A stretch of DNA of 64,000 nucleotides from JAHCHG01 sp041394845 (GTDB taxonomy: Bacteria > Acidobacteriota > Blastocatellia > Pyrinomonadales > Pyrinomonadaceae), in the NCBI GenBank assembly GCA_041394845.1, contig JAWKHL010000001.1, forward strand, positions 620,001 through 684,000, read 5' to 3'. Positions 50,866 through 58,802 of the stretch are shown in pieces. The notes beneath the pieces are model-generated. The model was not told the origin of the DNA, did not search any database, and saw nothing but the letters and a program-made list of their open reading frames with translations. Positions within the stretch are counted from its first letter, which is position 1; each line of letters opens with the position of its first letter. The position numbers were made by a program, and so were the translations under genes.

Positions 50866-51702
50866 TCATTTGTCGGGAACGCCGGCCCAGAGAACCTGTT
50901 CGATCATCCATTTATCGGCGTCCCGTGAAAGAAGCATATAATCGACGCCCCACCAGGCCGTCACCTTGACGGCGGCGATGTGGTTGAGGACGTCCAGCAC
51001 CTCGACTTTTTGGGGCGCATCGGGTTTCGGAAATTGCTTTGTTTCTTTGACCCGGTCGGCGAAGGCGAGGGCCTGTTCGTAGGTCATCCGGCCTCCTTCG
51101 CGGTATTGACCGGTTTGCCGGTTATAGCCGTAACCGTATTTGAAAAGCGTCGGCCTCAGGCTGTTCTTCAGCTTTTGGGAATCGCCCTCGTAAAATCCCT
51201 CGACGTAACCGAGGCCCGCCTTTTCAGCCCCCCGGCGGTCGGCTTCGGTCGGAGAGGCGGTTTGATCCGGGCCTTCCCAAAGCACCTGCCGGATCATCCA
51301 TTTCCCGTCGTTTTTGGCCAGAAGGATGTAATCGACGCCCCACCAGGCCGTGACTTTGGTGATGGCGATCTTGTCCAGAACATCAAGCAGCTCAACCTTT
51401 TTCGGGGCATCCGGTTTGGCGAAACTCTTTTTTTCTTTGACGTTCCGGGCGAAATCAAGCGCCTGTTCAAAAGTCATAAAGCCGTCGTTTTCATAGTGAT
51501 CGGAGCCCTTTTTTTTCCAAAAACCGAACTTATTCAAACTCGGGTCGAGACTGGCCGAGAGTTTTTCGGCGTCGCCCTCGTAAAAGCCCTCGATGTAATT
51601 GAGCGAGGCTTTTTCGACGGCCTCCGAATCGGTTTCCGCCAAAGCCCAGGAGGCGCTGCCGAGAAACAAAAAAATGATTGCGAGCAGATTTATTTTTTTC
51701 AT
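50866..51702 (-). CDS. Secreted protein with two tandem NTF2-like (lumazine-binding-type) domains
   Basis: 278 residues. The signal peptide is MKKINLLAIIFLFLGSASWA with LAE after it. Two copies of one ~120-residue domain follow: copy 1 about 25-145 (YIEGFYEGDAEKLSASLDPS, VTAWWGVDYILLAKNDGKWM) and copy 2 about 155-278 (YVEGFYEGDSQKLKNSLRPT, VTAWWGVDYMLLSRDADKWM). The sequence matches the putative lumazine-binding / SnoaL-like NTF2 family, where copies often act as small-molecule or protein-binding cones. The high identity between copies points to a fairly recent internal duplication. No catalytic residue can be named. Confidence 0.8.
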   Translation of the reverse strand: MKKINLLAIIFLFLGSASWALAETDSEAVEKASLNYIEGFYEGDAEKLSASLDPSLNKFGFWKKKGSDHYENDGFMTFEQALDFARNVKEKKSFAKPDAPKKVELLDVLDKIAITKVTAWWGVDYILLAKNDGKWMIRQVLWEGPDQTASPTEADRRGAEKAGLGYVEGFYEGDSQKLKNSLRPTLFKYGYGYNRQTGQYREGGRMTYEQALAFADRVKETKQFPKPDAPQKVEVLDVLNHIAAVKVTAWWGVDYMLLSRDADKWMIEQVLWAGVPDK

Positions 51703-52046
51703 AATGTTTTTTTGTTTGAGTTTGTCCCGAAACTCAAAAGGCGTTATTCGTCTGGTTGTCAGTTTTACTCAGATGTCCGGAATTAATATCCCTACGAGGA
51801 AAAGGGGATAAAGGTTTTTATAAATGAGAAATCGGCGAACGGATCAGCCATCGACCTGGTTCGTTTTTTTTTTGAACCGGGCCAAAGAGTTTTTTTTGGG
51901 AAAACCGTTGTCGGTGTCGAATATTTTTCGGCGTAAAAAAACATTCCTTCCGGGCGTGGGGCAAGTTGGTTAGCATCAGCGGACTGGGGTTTGATCCGCC
52001 GTTGGCTTTTCAAAATTCCGGGTTTTGAACTAACATTTCAAAAATC
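51703..52046. other. Divergent intergenic region, 344 bases
   Basis: Contains a hairpin TTTGAGTTT (51715-51723) / AAACTCAAA (51730-51738) just upstream of the minus-strand NTF2 gene, and an imperfect hairpin around 51859-51890 (CTGGTTC and GAACCGG arms with a T-rich loop). I looked for a purine-type riboswitch ahead of the purine permease and did not find its conserved core. No ORF is convincing here. Confidence 0.4.
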
Positions 52047-53336
52047 ATGCCGACCGAAAACGAAAAAACAAATTTGCGCACCGAGGCCGTCGCCGGGGCG
52101 ACGACCTTTTTGACGATGGCCTACATCGTCGTCGTCAATCCCGCCATTCTGGCGACCGAAGGGACCGGGATCAGTTTCAGCGGCGCTTTGACGGCGACGG
52201 TTCTGGTTTGCTTTACGATGACCCTTTTGATGGGGCTTTACGCCCGCCTGCCGTTCGCGGTCGCGCCGGGAATGGGCCTCAACGCTTTTTTTACCTACAC
52301 CATCATTCTCGGTCAGGGCGTAGCGTGGCCGACGGCGCTGGGGATGATTTTCTGGGCCGGGGTGTTTTTTCTGATCATTTCCGTAACTCCCATCCGGGCG
52401 GCCGTCGCCCGCGCCATTCCGCAAAGCCTGCGAATCGGAGCGGCCGCCGGGATCGGGTTTTTTCTGACCTTTATCGGTTTGAAAAATGCCGGTCTGATCG
52501 TGGCCGATCCCAACACATTGGTCAAATTCGGGCCGATCGGCTGGCCGACCGTGGTTACTTTTTCGGGTTTTCTCCTGACCGTCTTTCTTTTGAAGAAAAA
52601 GAGTTCGCTCGCTTTTCTGGCGGGGATCGCTTTTATCACGCTGGGCGCTCTGCTCTTCGGTTGGGTTGAACCTCCCGAACAGATTTTCAGCCTCCCCGAT
52701 TTCCGAAGCGTTTTTTTCAGGCTCGACATCGGAGGGGCTTTGAAACTGACGCTTTTGCCGGCCATCATAGCCATCCTCTTTACCGATCTGTTCGATTCGC
52801 TTTCGACCTTTATGGGCGTTTCTCAGGCGGCCGATCTTTTGGACGAGGACGGCGAACCGAAGAATCTGCAAAAGGGTTTGATCGTCGATGCCCTGGCGAC
52901 GTTCGGGGCGGGACTTTTCGGTTCGTCTTCGGGAACCGCCTACATCGAAAGCGCCGCCGGGATCGAAATGGGCGGGCGGACCGGGTGGACCTCGGTTTTT
53001 ACGGCGCTGTGTTTTCTGCCCTGTCTGTTTATCGCCCCGCTGGCCGGGATGGTTCCGCCCTATGCGACCTCGGTGGTCCTGATACTGGTCGGCTCATTTA
53101 TGTTCCGCAGTCTCGGCAAACTATCGTTCGAACATCTCGAAGACGTTCTTCCCGTTTTTCTGACCGTTATTCTGATCCCGCTGACCTTTTCCATCACGCA
53201 GGGCATTCTCTGGGGTTTCATCGCTCACGTCGCTTTGTACCTTTTGGCGGGCCGGGGCCGGGAAGTCCATCCGCTGATGTATGGTTTGGGAGCCGTCTCG
53301 ATCGGTCTGGTCTGGCTCGAACACGGAAAGTTTTAG
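52047..53336 (+). CDS. NCS2 family purine permease (AzgA-like)
   Basis: 429 residues with about 12 to 14 membrane segments. The AzgA-like subgroup of NCS2 is indicated by TEAVAGATTFLTMAYIVVVNP at the N-terminus (quoted by its core), FAVAPGMGLNAFFTYT (about 70-85), TDLFDSLSTFMGVSQAADL (about 248-266) and SGTAYIESAAGIEMGGRTGW, in which the acidic and polar residues line the nucleobase site. The likely substrate is adenine, hypoxanthine or guanine with proton symport. It is monocistronic, and a palindrome follows its stop codon. Confidence 0.9.
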   Translation: MPTENEKTNLRTEAVAGATTFLTMAYIVVVNPAILATEGTGISFSGALTATVLVCFTMTLLMGLYARLPFAVAPGMGLNAFFTYTIILGQGVAWPTALGMIFWAGVFFLIISVTPIRAAVARAIPQSLRIGAAAGIGFFLTFIGLKNAGLIVADPNTLVKFGPIGWPTVVTFSGFLLTVFLLKKKSSLAFLAGIAFITLGALLFGWVEPPEQIFSLPDFRSVFFRLDIGGALKLTLLPAIIAILFTDLFDSLSTFMGVSQAADLLDEDGEPKNLQKGLIVDALATFGAGLFGSSSGTAYIESAAGIEMGGRTGWTSVFTALCFLPCLFIAPLAGMVPPYATSVVLILVGSFMFRSLGKLSFEHLEDVLPVFLTVILIPLTFSITQGILWGFIAHVALYLLAGRGREVHPLMYGLGAVSIGLVWLEHGKF

Positions 53337-53339
53337 AAA

Positions 53340-53419
53340 GTGAAAAGGTTTAAAAGTAAGAGCGTTTGAGTTTCACTCAAAGTTAAACATCAAAACCCAA
53401 AACTTTTAAACCTTTTCAC
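53340..53419. repeat. Palindrome with 18-bp perfect arms between convergent genes
   Basis: GTGAAAAGGTTTAAAAGT (53340-53357) is exactly mirrored by 53402-53419. A smaller hairpin, TTTGAGT/ACTCAAA, sits in the loop. It begins four bases after the permease stop and ends 11 bases before the convergent methyltransferase stop, so it may serve as a shared terminator. Confidence 0.8.
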
Positions 53420-53429
53420 CTTTAAACCT

Positions 53430-54443
53430 TCATTTCTGCGAGACGACCAGGTGTTGCGGCAGCGGGGTGAGTGGGATGTGCTGGTTTCGGGAAAAGCCCG
53501 AGTTTTCGAACATCCGCCGGAGCTCGGCGAAGGTGTAGGCGTCTCCGCTCGGAGTCCCGGCCAGCATCACCAGAGAGAACATCGCTTCGGCCGGAGGCGA
53601 AATGCGGTCGTCGTTGGGGATGAATTCGAGGGTTAAGAGTTTTCCGTCAACGGCCAGCGATCGGTTTATTTTTTGGAGCAGGTTTTCGCAGGTCTCGGGG
53701 TCGAAATGATGAAGGAAGTTGGTCAGCAGGATGACATCGTAATCCTCGCCGTATTCGACCTCGAAGGCGCTACCTGGGATCGTGTGGTGGCGTTCGGAAA
53801 CCCCGAATTTTTCGGCTTTTTCGCTGGCGACGTGAAGGACATTTCCCCAATCGACCGCGTAAACCTGTGCGTTCGGATATTTTTTGGCCATCATTATTCC
53901 GAAGATCCCATGGCCGGCCGCCAGGTCAAGTATTTTCAGCGGACGTTCAATCTCAAAGTCGAGTTTTTCGGCCATCATCCGGGCGGCCGGAAACATCATT
54001 CCGGCCATCCCGCGGGCGAATTTGACCCACATCGGGTTTTCGGGTTCCAGAGCGCCGTCGTCTTCCACCGCCGACCCGCCTTTGCGGACGGCTTCGGTCA
54101 ACGTTTCGAAACCCCGCATCTGGGTTGGCGACATGATGAAATGAAAGGCATCCCCGCAATAGGTCGGCGATTGCCGGTCAAGAAAAGAGGCCGAAACATC
54201 GGTCAGACCGTAACGATCCTCATTTTTGGTCAAAAGGCCCAAAATGGTCATCGTGTCGCATAAGATCCTTATGCCCCTTTCCGAGGCCTGGCACAAATCC
54301 GCAATTTCCCCGGCGGTTTTTTGTTCGGGGCCGATCTCGGTGAAGATCTCCAGTTCCATCGCGGCCTTCAGTGCGGCCGATTGTTGAAAAGCGGTTAGGA
54401 TCCGGTAGAAGAGTTCGGGAGTCGGTTGGGCTGTTTGCTGCAT
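53430..54443 (-). CDS. SAM-dependent methyltransferase, O-methyltransferase family 2-like
   Basis: 337 residues from ATG 54443, with AGGAGG about ten bases upstream. The longer frame to 54599 is rejected. The N-terminal part (about 1-100) is a winged-helix dimerisation domain (ALKAAMELEIFTEIGPEQKT, GEIADLCQASERGIRILCDT). The C-terminal Rossmann domain has SAM motif I as LDLAAGHGIFGI (about 172-183), then YAVDWGNVL and LLTNFLHHFD. The layout is that of acetylserotonin or hydroxyneurosporene O-methyltransferases. The substrate is unknown. A second methyltransferase of similar plan is at 57484. Confidence 0.87.
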   Translation of the reverse strand: MQQTAQPTPELFYRILTAFQQSAALKAAMELEIFTEIGPEQKTAGEIADLCQASERGIRILCDTMTILGLLTKNEDRYGLTDVSASFLDRQSPTYCGDAFHFIMSPTQMRGFETLTEAVRKGGSAVEDDGALEPENPMWVKFARGMAGMMFPAARMMAEKLDFEIERPLKILDLAAGHGIFGIMMAKKYPNAQVYAVDWGNVLHVASEKAEKFGVSERHHTIPGSAFEVEYGEDYDVILLTNFLHHFDPETCENLLQKINRSLAVDGKLLTLEFIPNDDRISPPAEAMFSLVMLAGTPSGDAYTFAELRRMFENSGFSRNQHIPLTPLPQHLVVSQK

Positions 54444-54658
54444 TTTGTTTTTTCCTCCTGAAATTTTTCGGCTTAGTAAATTTAACTCACAGTCGGGAAA
54501 AATAAAAACCGGGGGGCGGCCGGAAAAGGCTTTTGATGAGAGGTTTCTGAATTTTCCGGTTTGTTTTGTGCGGGCTTCCCGTTTATCATTTGGATTCAAG
54601 AAAAAAGTTAAATTCAGTCTTTAAGAAAAATCCGAAAGGTCCAAATTTAATATAGACA

Positions 54659-55843
54659 ATGGCAGAAAATAAAAATTCCTGGCTCAAGCCTTCGCTTGAT
54701 TGGCTCTTGATTTTTGTTCCGGTGGCGATCGCCCTGCGTTTCATTCCCTCGCTGGAAAATCCGACGGCGCTGTTTATAGTTTCCTGTCTGGCGATCATCC
54801 CGCTGGCGGGCTGGATGGGAAAGGCGACCGAACATCTGGCCGAACATATGGGGCAGGGAATCGGCGGTCTTCTGAACGCCACCTTCGGCAACGCGGCCGA
54901 ACTGATCATCGCCCTTTTCGCCCTGTCGAAGGGGTTGGAAGGCGTCGTCAAGGCCTCGATCACGGGGTCGATCATCGGCAATATGCTACTTGTTCTGGGA
55001 CTCTCCTTGCTGGCCGGCGGGGCCAAATTCAAAACCCAGACCTTTGAACGAACGGCGGCCAGCACCTCGGCGACCGCTTTGACGCTGGCGGCAATAGCCC
55101 TTTTGATCCCGACCGTTTTTCATCTGGTGGCCGCCAATGTCCCGGTCGAACTGGGCGGTTGGACGCCTCTCAAGGAACAGAACCTTTCGCTGGCGATCGC
55201 CGTCATCTTGTTTTTAACCTATCTCGCGACGCTTTATTTTTCGCTCGTCACCCACAAGGATCTGTTCGTCGGCGAAGCCATTCAGGGAGCGGCTCAGGAG
55301 GTCGGGCATGAGGAGGAAGAAGCCGGCGAACACTGGTCGCGCGGCCGTTCCATCCTGACGCTTTTGATCGCCACCGGGCTGGTGGCCCTGATCTCGGAAT
55401 TTCTGGTCGGAGCGGTCGAAGCGGCGCGCGGCGCGCTCGGTTTTACCGAAGTTTTCGTCGGCGTCATCGTGGTCGCCATCATCGGCAACGCGGCCGAACA
55501 TTCTTCGGCGGTTCTGATGGCCCTTCGAAACAAGATGGATCTCAGTTTGGGGATCGCCCTCGGTTCCTCGCTTCAGATCGCCATTTTCGTGGCTCCGATC
55601 CTGATCTTCGCCTCTTATCTATTCGGTCAACCGATGAATCTGGAGTTTTCCATTCCCGAAGTGGTCGCCGTTTTGGCCTCGATCGTGATCGTCCAGCAGA
55701 TCTGTTCGGACGGGGAAAGCAACTGGTTCGAGGGACTCCAGCTTCTTTCGCTCTATGCCATTCTGGGAGTTTTGTTCTTCTTTTTGCCGGATACGCATCA
55801 CGCCGCGCCGGAGGCCATCAACTCGTTGGGGCCGCAGCATTAA
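54659..55843 (+). CDS. cax: Calcium/proton exchanger (CaCA family)
   Basis: 394 residues with about 11 membrane segments in two homologous halves. The signature acidic repeats are GGLLNATFGNAAELIIALFA (about 77-96) and VIIGNAAEHSSAV-like sequence (about 275-290), each with the G-N-A-A-E motif that binds the cation. An acidic loop (EEVGHEEEEAGEHWSRGRS region) separates the halves. These features define CAX-type H+/Ca2+ antiporters of the inner membrane, exporting Ca2+ in bacteria. It is monocistronic, convergent with the next minus-strand genes, with only 8 bases between stop codons. Confidence 0.93.
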   Translation: MAENKNSWLKPSLDWLLIFVPVAIALRFIPSLENPTALFIVSCLAIIPLAGWMGKATEHLAEHMGQGIGGLLNATFGNAAELIIALFALSKGLEGVVKASITGSIIGNMLLVLGLSLLAGGAKFKTQTFERTAASTSATALTLAAIALLIPTVFHLVAANVPVELGGWTPLKEQNLSLAIAVILFLTYLATLYFSLVTHKDLFVGEAIQGAAQEVGHEEEEAGEHWSRGRSILTLLIATGLVALISEFLVGAVEAARGALGFTEVFVGVIVVAIIGNAAEHSSAVLMALRNKMDLSLGIALGSSLQIAIFVAPILIFASYLFGQPMNLEFSIPEVVAVLASIVIVQQICSDGESNWFEGLQLLSLYAILGVLFFFLPDTHHAAPEAINSLGPQH

Positions 55844-55851
55844 AGGAGAAA

Positions 55852-56028
55852 TCAAAAAAGTCTGTATTGGCGGGTCTTGACCTCCAGCAAAACCCTTTCC
55901 AGATCGATCGGTTTTTGCCGTTCCATGCGGGTTAAGACCTCGGTCTTTTCCTCGCGGGTCAATTTCTTCCAGATGGCCGCGAGATTCCGGTCCTGACGGA
56001 TGTGGTAAATGACCTCGTTGGGTTTCAT
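55852..56028 (-). CDS. Small hypothetical protein (58 aa) downstream of the D-threonine aldolase-family gene
   Basis: From ATG 56028 the product is MKPNEVIYHIRQDRNLAAIW followed by KKLTREEKTEVLTRMERQKP and a basic end. Two amphipathic helices are likely. The upstream in-frame extension to 56235 overlaps the preceding gene in another frame and is not used. It starts 11 bases after that gene's stop on the same strand, so it would be co-transcribed. No family is recognised, and no clear Shine-Dalgarno is seen. Confidence 0.5.
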   Translation of the reverse strand: MKPNEVIYHIRQDRNLAAIWKKLTREEKTEVLTRMERQKPIDLERVLLEVKTRQYRLF

Positions 56029-56039
56029 CAAAATATGCT

Positions 56040-57125
56040 TTACAGCCTTGAAATCAAACGGTCTTCGGTTGTCCGGTAGGATTTCAAAAGATTGGCGGTC
56101 ATACAGGAATGGACCGGAAGAACCAGTAAATAATCGCCGCTTTGCCAACGGGCGATCTCCGATTCCGGCCCCGTGATGATCCCGTGTTCCTGCGAAAGAC
56201 TTTTGACGAACATTCCCGGAATCGGTTCGCCCCAACCGCCGTCCTCTGTTTTTTCGACGACCTTGCCGAAGATCGTTCCCAGATCGTCGTCATTCATCCT
56301 TTCCTTGGAAAAATGGACCCCGCCGCCGTAAATCACCAGTTCGTTCCTTTCCCGGTGGAGGGAGACGACCGGGCAGGCCAGGGCGACGGCGATCCGATCC
56401 GGCCCGCAGGAGCCGATCTGGTTTTGGCAGAGATCGTAAAAAACGAAATTGCCCGGCCGGATCTCGTCAAAGCCGGAAAAATCGTCCGCCACACTACAGG
56501 TCGGTGTGTCGCCGACCGAGACCAGCAGGTCGGGGTATTTGTTCAGATAACGGGCTTTCAAGGGGTTTAAAAGATTTTGGCTTTCCCGGTGAATTTGCAG
56601 GATCTCCTCTTTGCCCCGCGCGTCATAACTGTGTCCGGCGTGGGTCAGGAATCCCTTGAACTTTAGCAAACGGGTTTTGTCCGAAACCCCCAGAATCCGA
56701 TCAATGGCCGCCAAATCGCGGGGATCGAGGCCGGTCCGGTGGTAGCCGACATCGATCTTGATAAAAAAACCGACCGGATGTTTGAGGTTGTGGCGCAAAA
56801 ATTCGGCCGCCTCGCCCGCCTCCAGCAAAAGGTTCAAACCGATCCGCCCGGCCAGTTCGTTGATGGTCTCGATCTCCCGGACATTGACCGGGAAGGCCAC
56901 CGTAATATCGTTCCATTCAGGAGAGAAATAGCGGGCCATTTCCAAAGATGAGACGGTGATCTTATCGGCCCCGAGTTCCCGGAACCAACGGCCGATCTCC
57001 AAAGACTGGTGGGTTTTGAAATGGGGGCGAAACCCGACCCCGTTTTTTTCGGCCTTCAAAAACATCTCCCGGATGTTCTCACGGCATCTTTTCTCGTCCA
57101 GAATTAAAGTCGGTTTGGTGATCAT
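56040..57125 (-). CDS. D-threonine aldolase / D-serine dehydratase family PLP enzyme
   Basis: 361 residues from ATG 57125; the frame upstream to 57221 adds a hydrophobic tail not found in the family. It is a fold-type III PLP enzyme: the PLP lysine is K37 in FRPHFKTHQ, on an alanine-racemase-like barrel. The C-terminal metal site H-x-C is H339-S-C341 in LPVHSCMTANLL, as in D-threonine aldolase and eukaryotic-type D-serine dehydratase, where it holds Mn2+ or Zn2+. SVGDTPTCS and GNFVFYDLCQ are further family blocks. It cleaves or deaminates a D-3-hydroxyamino acid, but which one cannot be said. A 58-residue ORF follows in the same transcript. Confidence 0.88.
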   Translation of the reverse strand: MITKPTLILDEKRCRENIREMFLKAEKNGVGFRPHFKTHQSLEIGRWFRELGADKITVSSLEMARYFSPEWNDITVAFPVNVREIETINELAGRIGLNLLLEAGEAAEFLRHNLKHPVGFFIKIDVGYHRTGLDPRDLAAIDRILGVSDKTRLLKFKGFLTHAGHSYDARGKEEILQIHRESQNLLNPLKARYLNKYPDLLVSVGDTPTCSVADDFSGFDEIRPGNFVFYDLCQNQIGSCGPDRIAVALACPVVSLHRERNELVIYGGGVHFSKERMNDDDLGTIFGKVVEKTEDGGWGEPIPGMFVKSLSQEHGIITGPESEIARWQSGDYLLVLPVHSCMTANLLKSYRTTEDRLISRL

Positions 57126-57327
57126 AAACAATTGGAATCGGTCGGTTCGTAAAAAAATATATGTGATGAACCCGGAAAAAGCCAGAAAAGAAACGACAAT
57201 GGGGGAAAAACGAAAAAACAAATTTTGCGGTTTTTTCCATCCACCTTCAGAACATTTTCAGAAAACTTTCAGAAATTTCTAAAGATTTAAAGTCTTCGGG
57301 TTTTATAAGCTGAAAGCGTCAGACGTT

Positions 57328-57370
57328 GGTTGCCGCTCGAATAAAACCCCCTTTTTTATTCCGGGCAACC
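57328..57370. other. Hairpin in a divergent intergenic region
   Basis: GGTTGCC (57328-57334) with GGCAACC (57364-57370) and, inside, GAATAAAA (57339-57346) with TTTTATTC (57354-57361). The two stems are perfect and separated by a small internal loop. It lies between the minus-strand aldolase-family gene and the methyltransferase gene at 57484 and could be an operator or a 5'-UTR structure. Confidence 0.45.
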
Positions 57371-57483
57371 GACCTTTGACACTTTTCAAAAAAAGGGATC
57401 GAAATTTTTTGGCCGCTTTCTGGCTTTTTTTTCGTCTTTATAAACAAAGAATAATTATTACTTAAATCATAAGAGAGGATCAT

Positions 57484-58575
57484 ATGAATAATACGGGAAC
57501 ACAGGAAAAGAGAGTTTTTGATCAAAACAAGGCCGAGGCTTTTGCCGGTGATTTGCTTCAGACCTTAAATAGCGGCGGCGTCGCCCTGATGATCAGCATC
57601 GGCCACCGGACGGGCCTGTTCGACAAATTGGCCGAACTTCCGCCCTCGAACTCCGCCGAGATCGCCGAGGCCGCCGGATTGAACGAAAGATACGTTCGCG
57701 AGTGGCTCGGTTCGATGGTCACGGGGCGGATCGTCGAATTTGAAGAGGAAAACGGAAAATACCATCTGCCGCAGGAGCATTCGGCATTTTTGACCCGCGC
57801 CGCGGTTTCCAACAACATGGCTTCGATCGCCCAGTTCGTCCCCCTGCTCGGACAGGTCGAGGACGAGATCATCGAATGTTTCAAGAAGGGCGGGGGCGTG
57901 CCTTATTCGTCCTTTCCGAGGTTTCATCAGGTGATGGCCGAGGAGAGCGGAAACACCGTCCTTCCGGCTTTGGTCGATTCGATCCTGCCGCTGGCCGACG
58001 GGATCGTCGAAAAACTAAAACGGGGGATCGATGTCCTCGATGTCGGTTGCGGTTCGGGCCGGGCTTTGGTTTTGATGGCAAAGACCTTTCCCAACAGCAG
58101 TTTCACCGGATACGATTTTTCCGAAGAGGCCATCGGCAACGCCCGCCGCGAGGCCGAAAACGCCGGACTCTCCAACATTCGCTTCGAGGTCAGGGACGCC
58201 GTTACCATCGGCGAGGCCGGAAAATACGATCTGATCACGGCTTTTGACGCCATCCACGATCAGGCTAAACCGGCCGAGGTTCTCAAGGGGATCGCCGTTT
58301 CGCTCAAAGAGGGAGGAACTTTTCTGATGCAGGACATCACCGGGTCGAGCCACGTCGGGAAAAACCTCGACCACCCGGTCGCGCCGCTCATGTACACCAT
58401 CAGCTGTATGCACTGCATGACCGTGTCGCTGGCCAACGACGGCGATGGACTCGGCGCCATGTGGGGCGAGGAAAAGGCGCTCGAATTGCTGGATGAGGCG
58501 GGATTCGGGTCGATCAGGGTCAACCGGCTCGATCACGACATTCTCAACAATTATTACGTCTGCCGAAAAAATTGA
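57484..58575 (+). CDS. SAM-dependent methyltransferase with N-terminal winged helix
   Basis: 363 residues. Shine-Dalgarno GAGAGGATC lies just before ATG 57484. The N-terminus (about 20-110) is a winged helix (VALMISIGHRTGLFDKLAEL, AEIAEAAGLNERYVREWLGS). The Rossmann domain has motif I IDVLDVGCGSGRALVLMA (about 180-197), then YDFSEEAIGNARREAENAG and LITAFDAIHDQAKP. The layout resembles mycobacterial Rv2258c-type methyltransferases. The C-terminal ends NNYYVCRKN. The substrate is unknown. A strong terminator follows its stop by 36 bases, so it is monocistronic. Confidence 0.88.
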   Translation: MNNTGTQEKRVFDQNKAEAFAGDLLQTLNSGGVALMISIGHRTGLFDKLAELPPSNSAEIAEAAGLNERYVREWLGSMVTGRIVEFEEENGKYHLPQEHSAFLTRAAVSNNMASIAQFVPLLGQVEDEIIECFKKGGGVPYSSFPRFHQVMAEESGNTVLPALVDSILPLADGIVEKLKRGIDVLDVGCGSGRALVLMAKTFPNSSFTGYDFSEEAIGNARREAENAGLSNIRFEVRDAVTIGEAGKYDLITAFDAIHDQAKPAEVLKGIAVSLKEGGTFLMQDITGSSHVGKNLDHPVAPLMYTISCMHCMTVSLANDGDGLGAMWGEEKALELLDEAGFGSIRVNRLDHDILNNYYVCRKN

Positions 58576-58611
58576 TTGCACACCAAACGGATAAAACAGG
58601 AAGGCAATCGG

Positions 58612-58651
58612 GCGCCGGGGGTTACCACAATGACCCCCGGCGCATTTTTTT
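58612..58651 (+). terminator. Rho-independent terminator after the methyltransferase gene
   Basis: GCGCCGGGGGT (58612-58622) pairs perfectly with ACCCCCGGCGC (58633-58643), followed by a T-run at 58645-58651. Confidence 0.92.
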
Positions 58652-58802
58652 GTCCCGGGAATCCACGGTTTAAACTATTTTGAGGTTTCAAGCGTAGTAA
58701 GAATATCTTACGAAGGCTTGACCGCAAAAAAATCTGAAAAATCAAAAAAAATTCGCCGGGCTGTTTGGTACGGGTCCGAAGAGTTTTCCCGAGGAAAAAT
58801 TT

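Noticed and set aside
51703..52046. Purine riboswitch upstream of the NCS2 permease
   Set aside because: The conserved purine-aptamer junction and loop sequences were not found, only simple hairpins.
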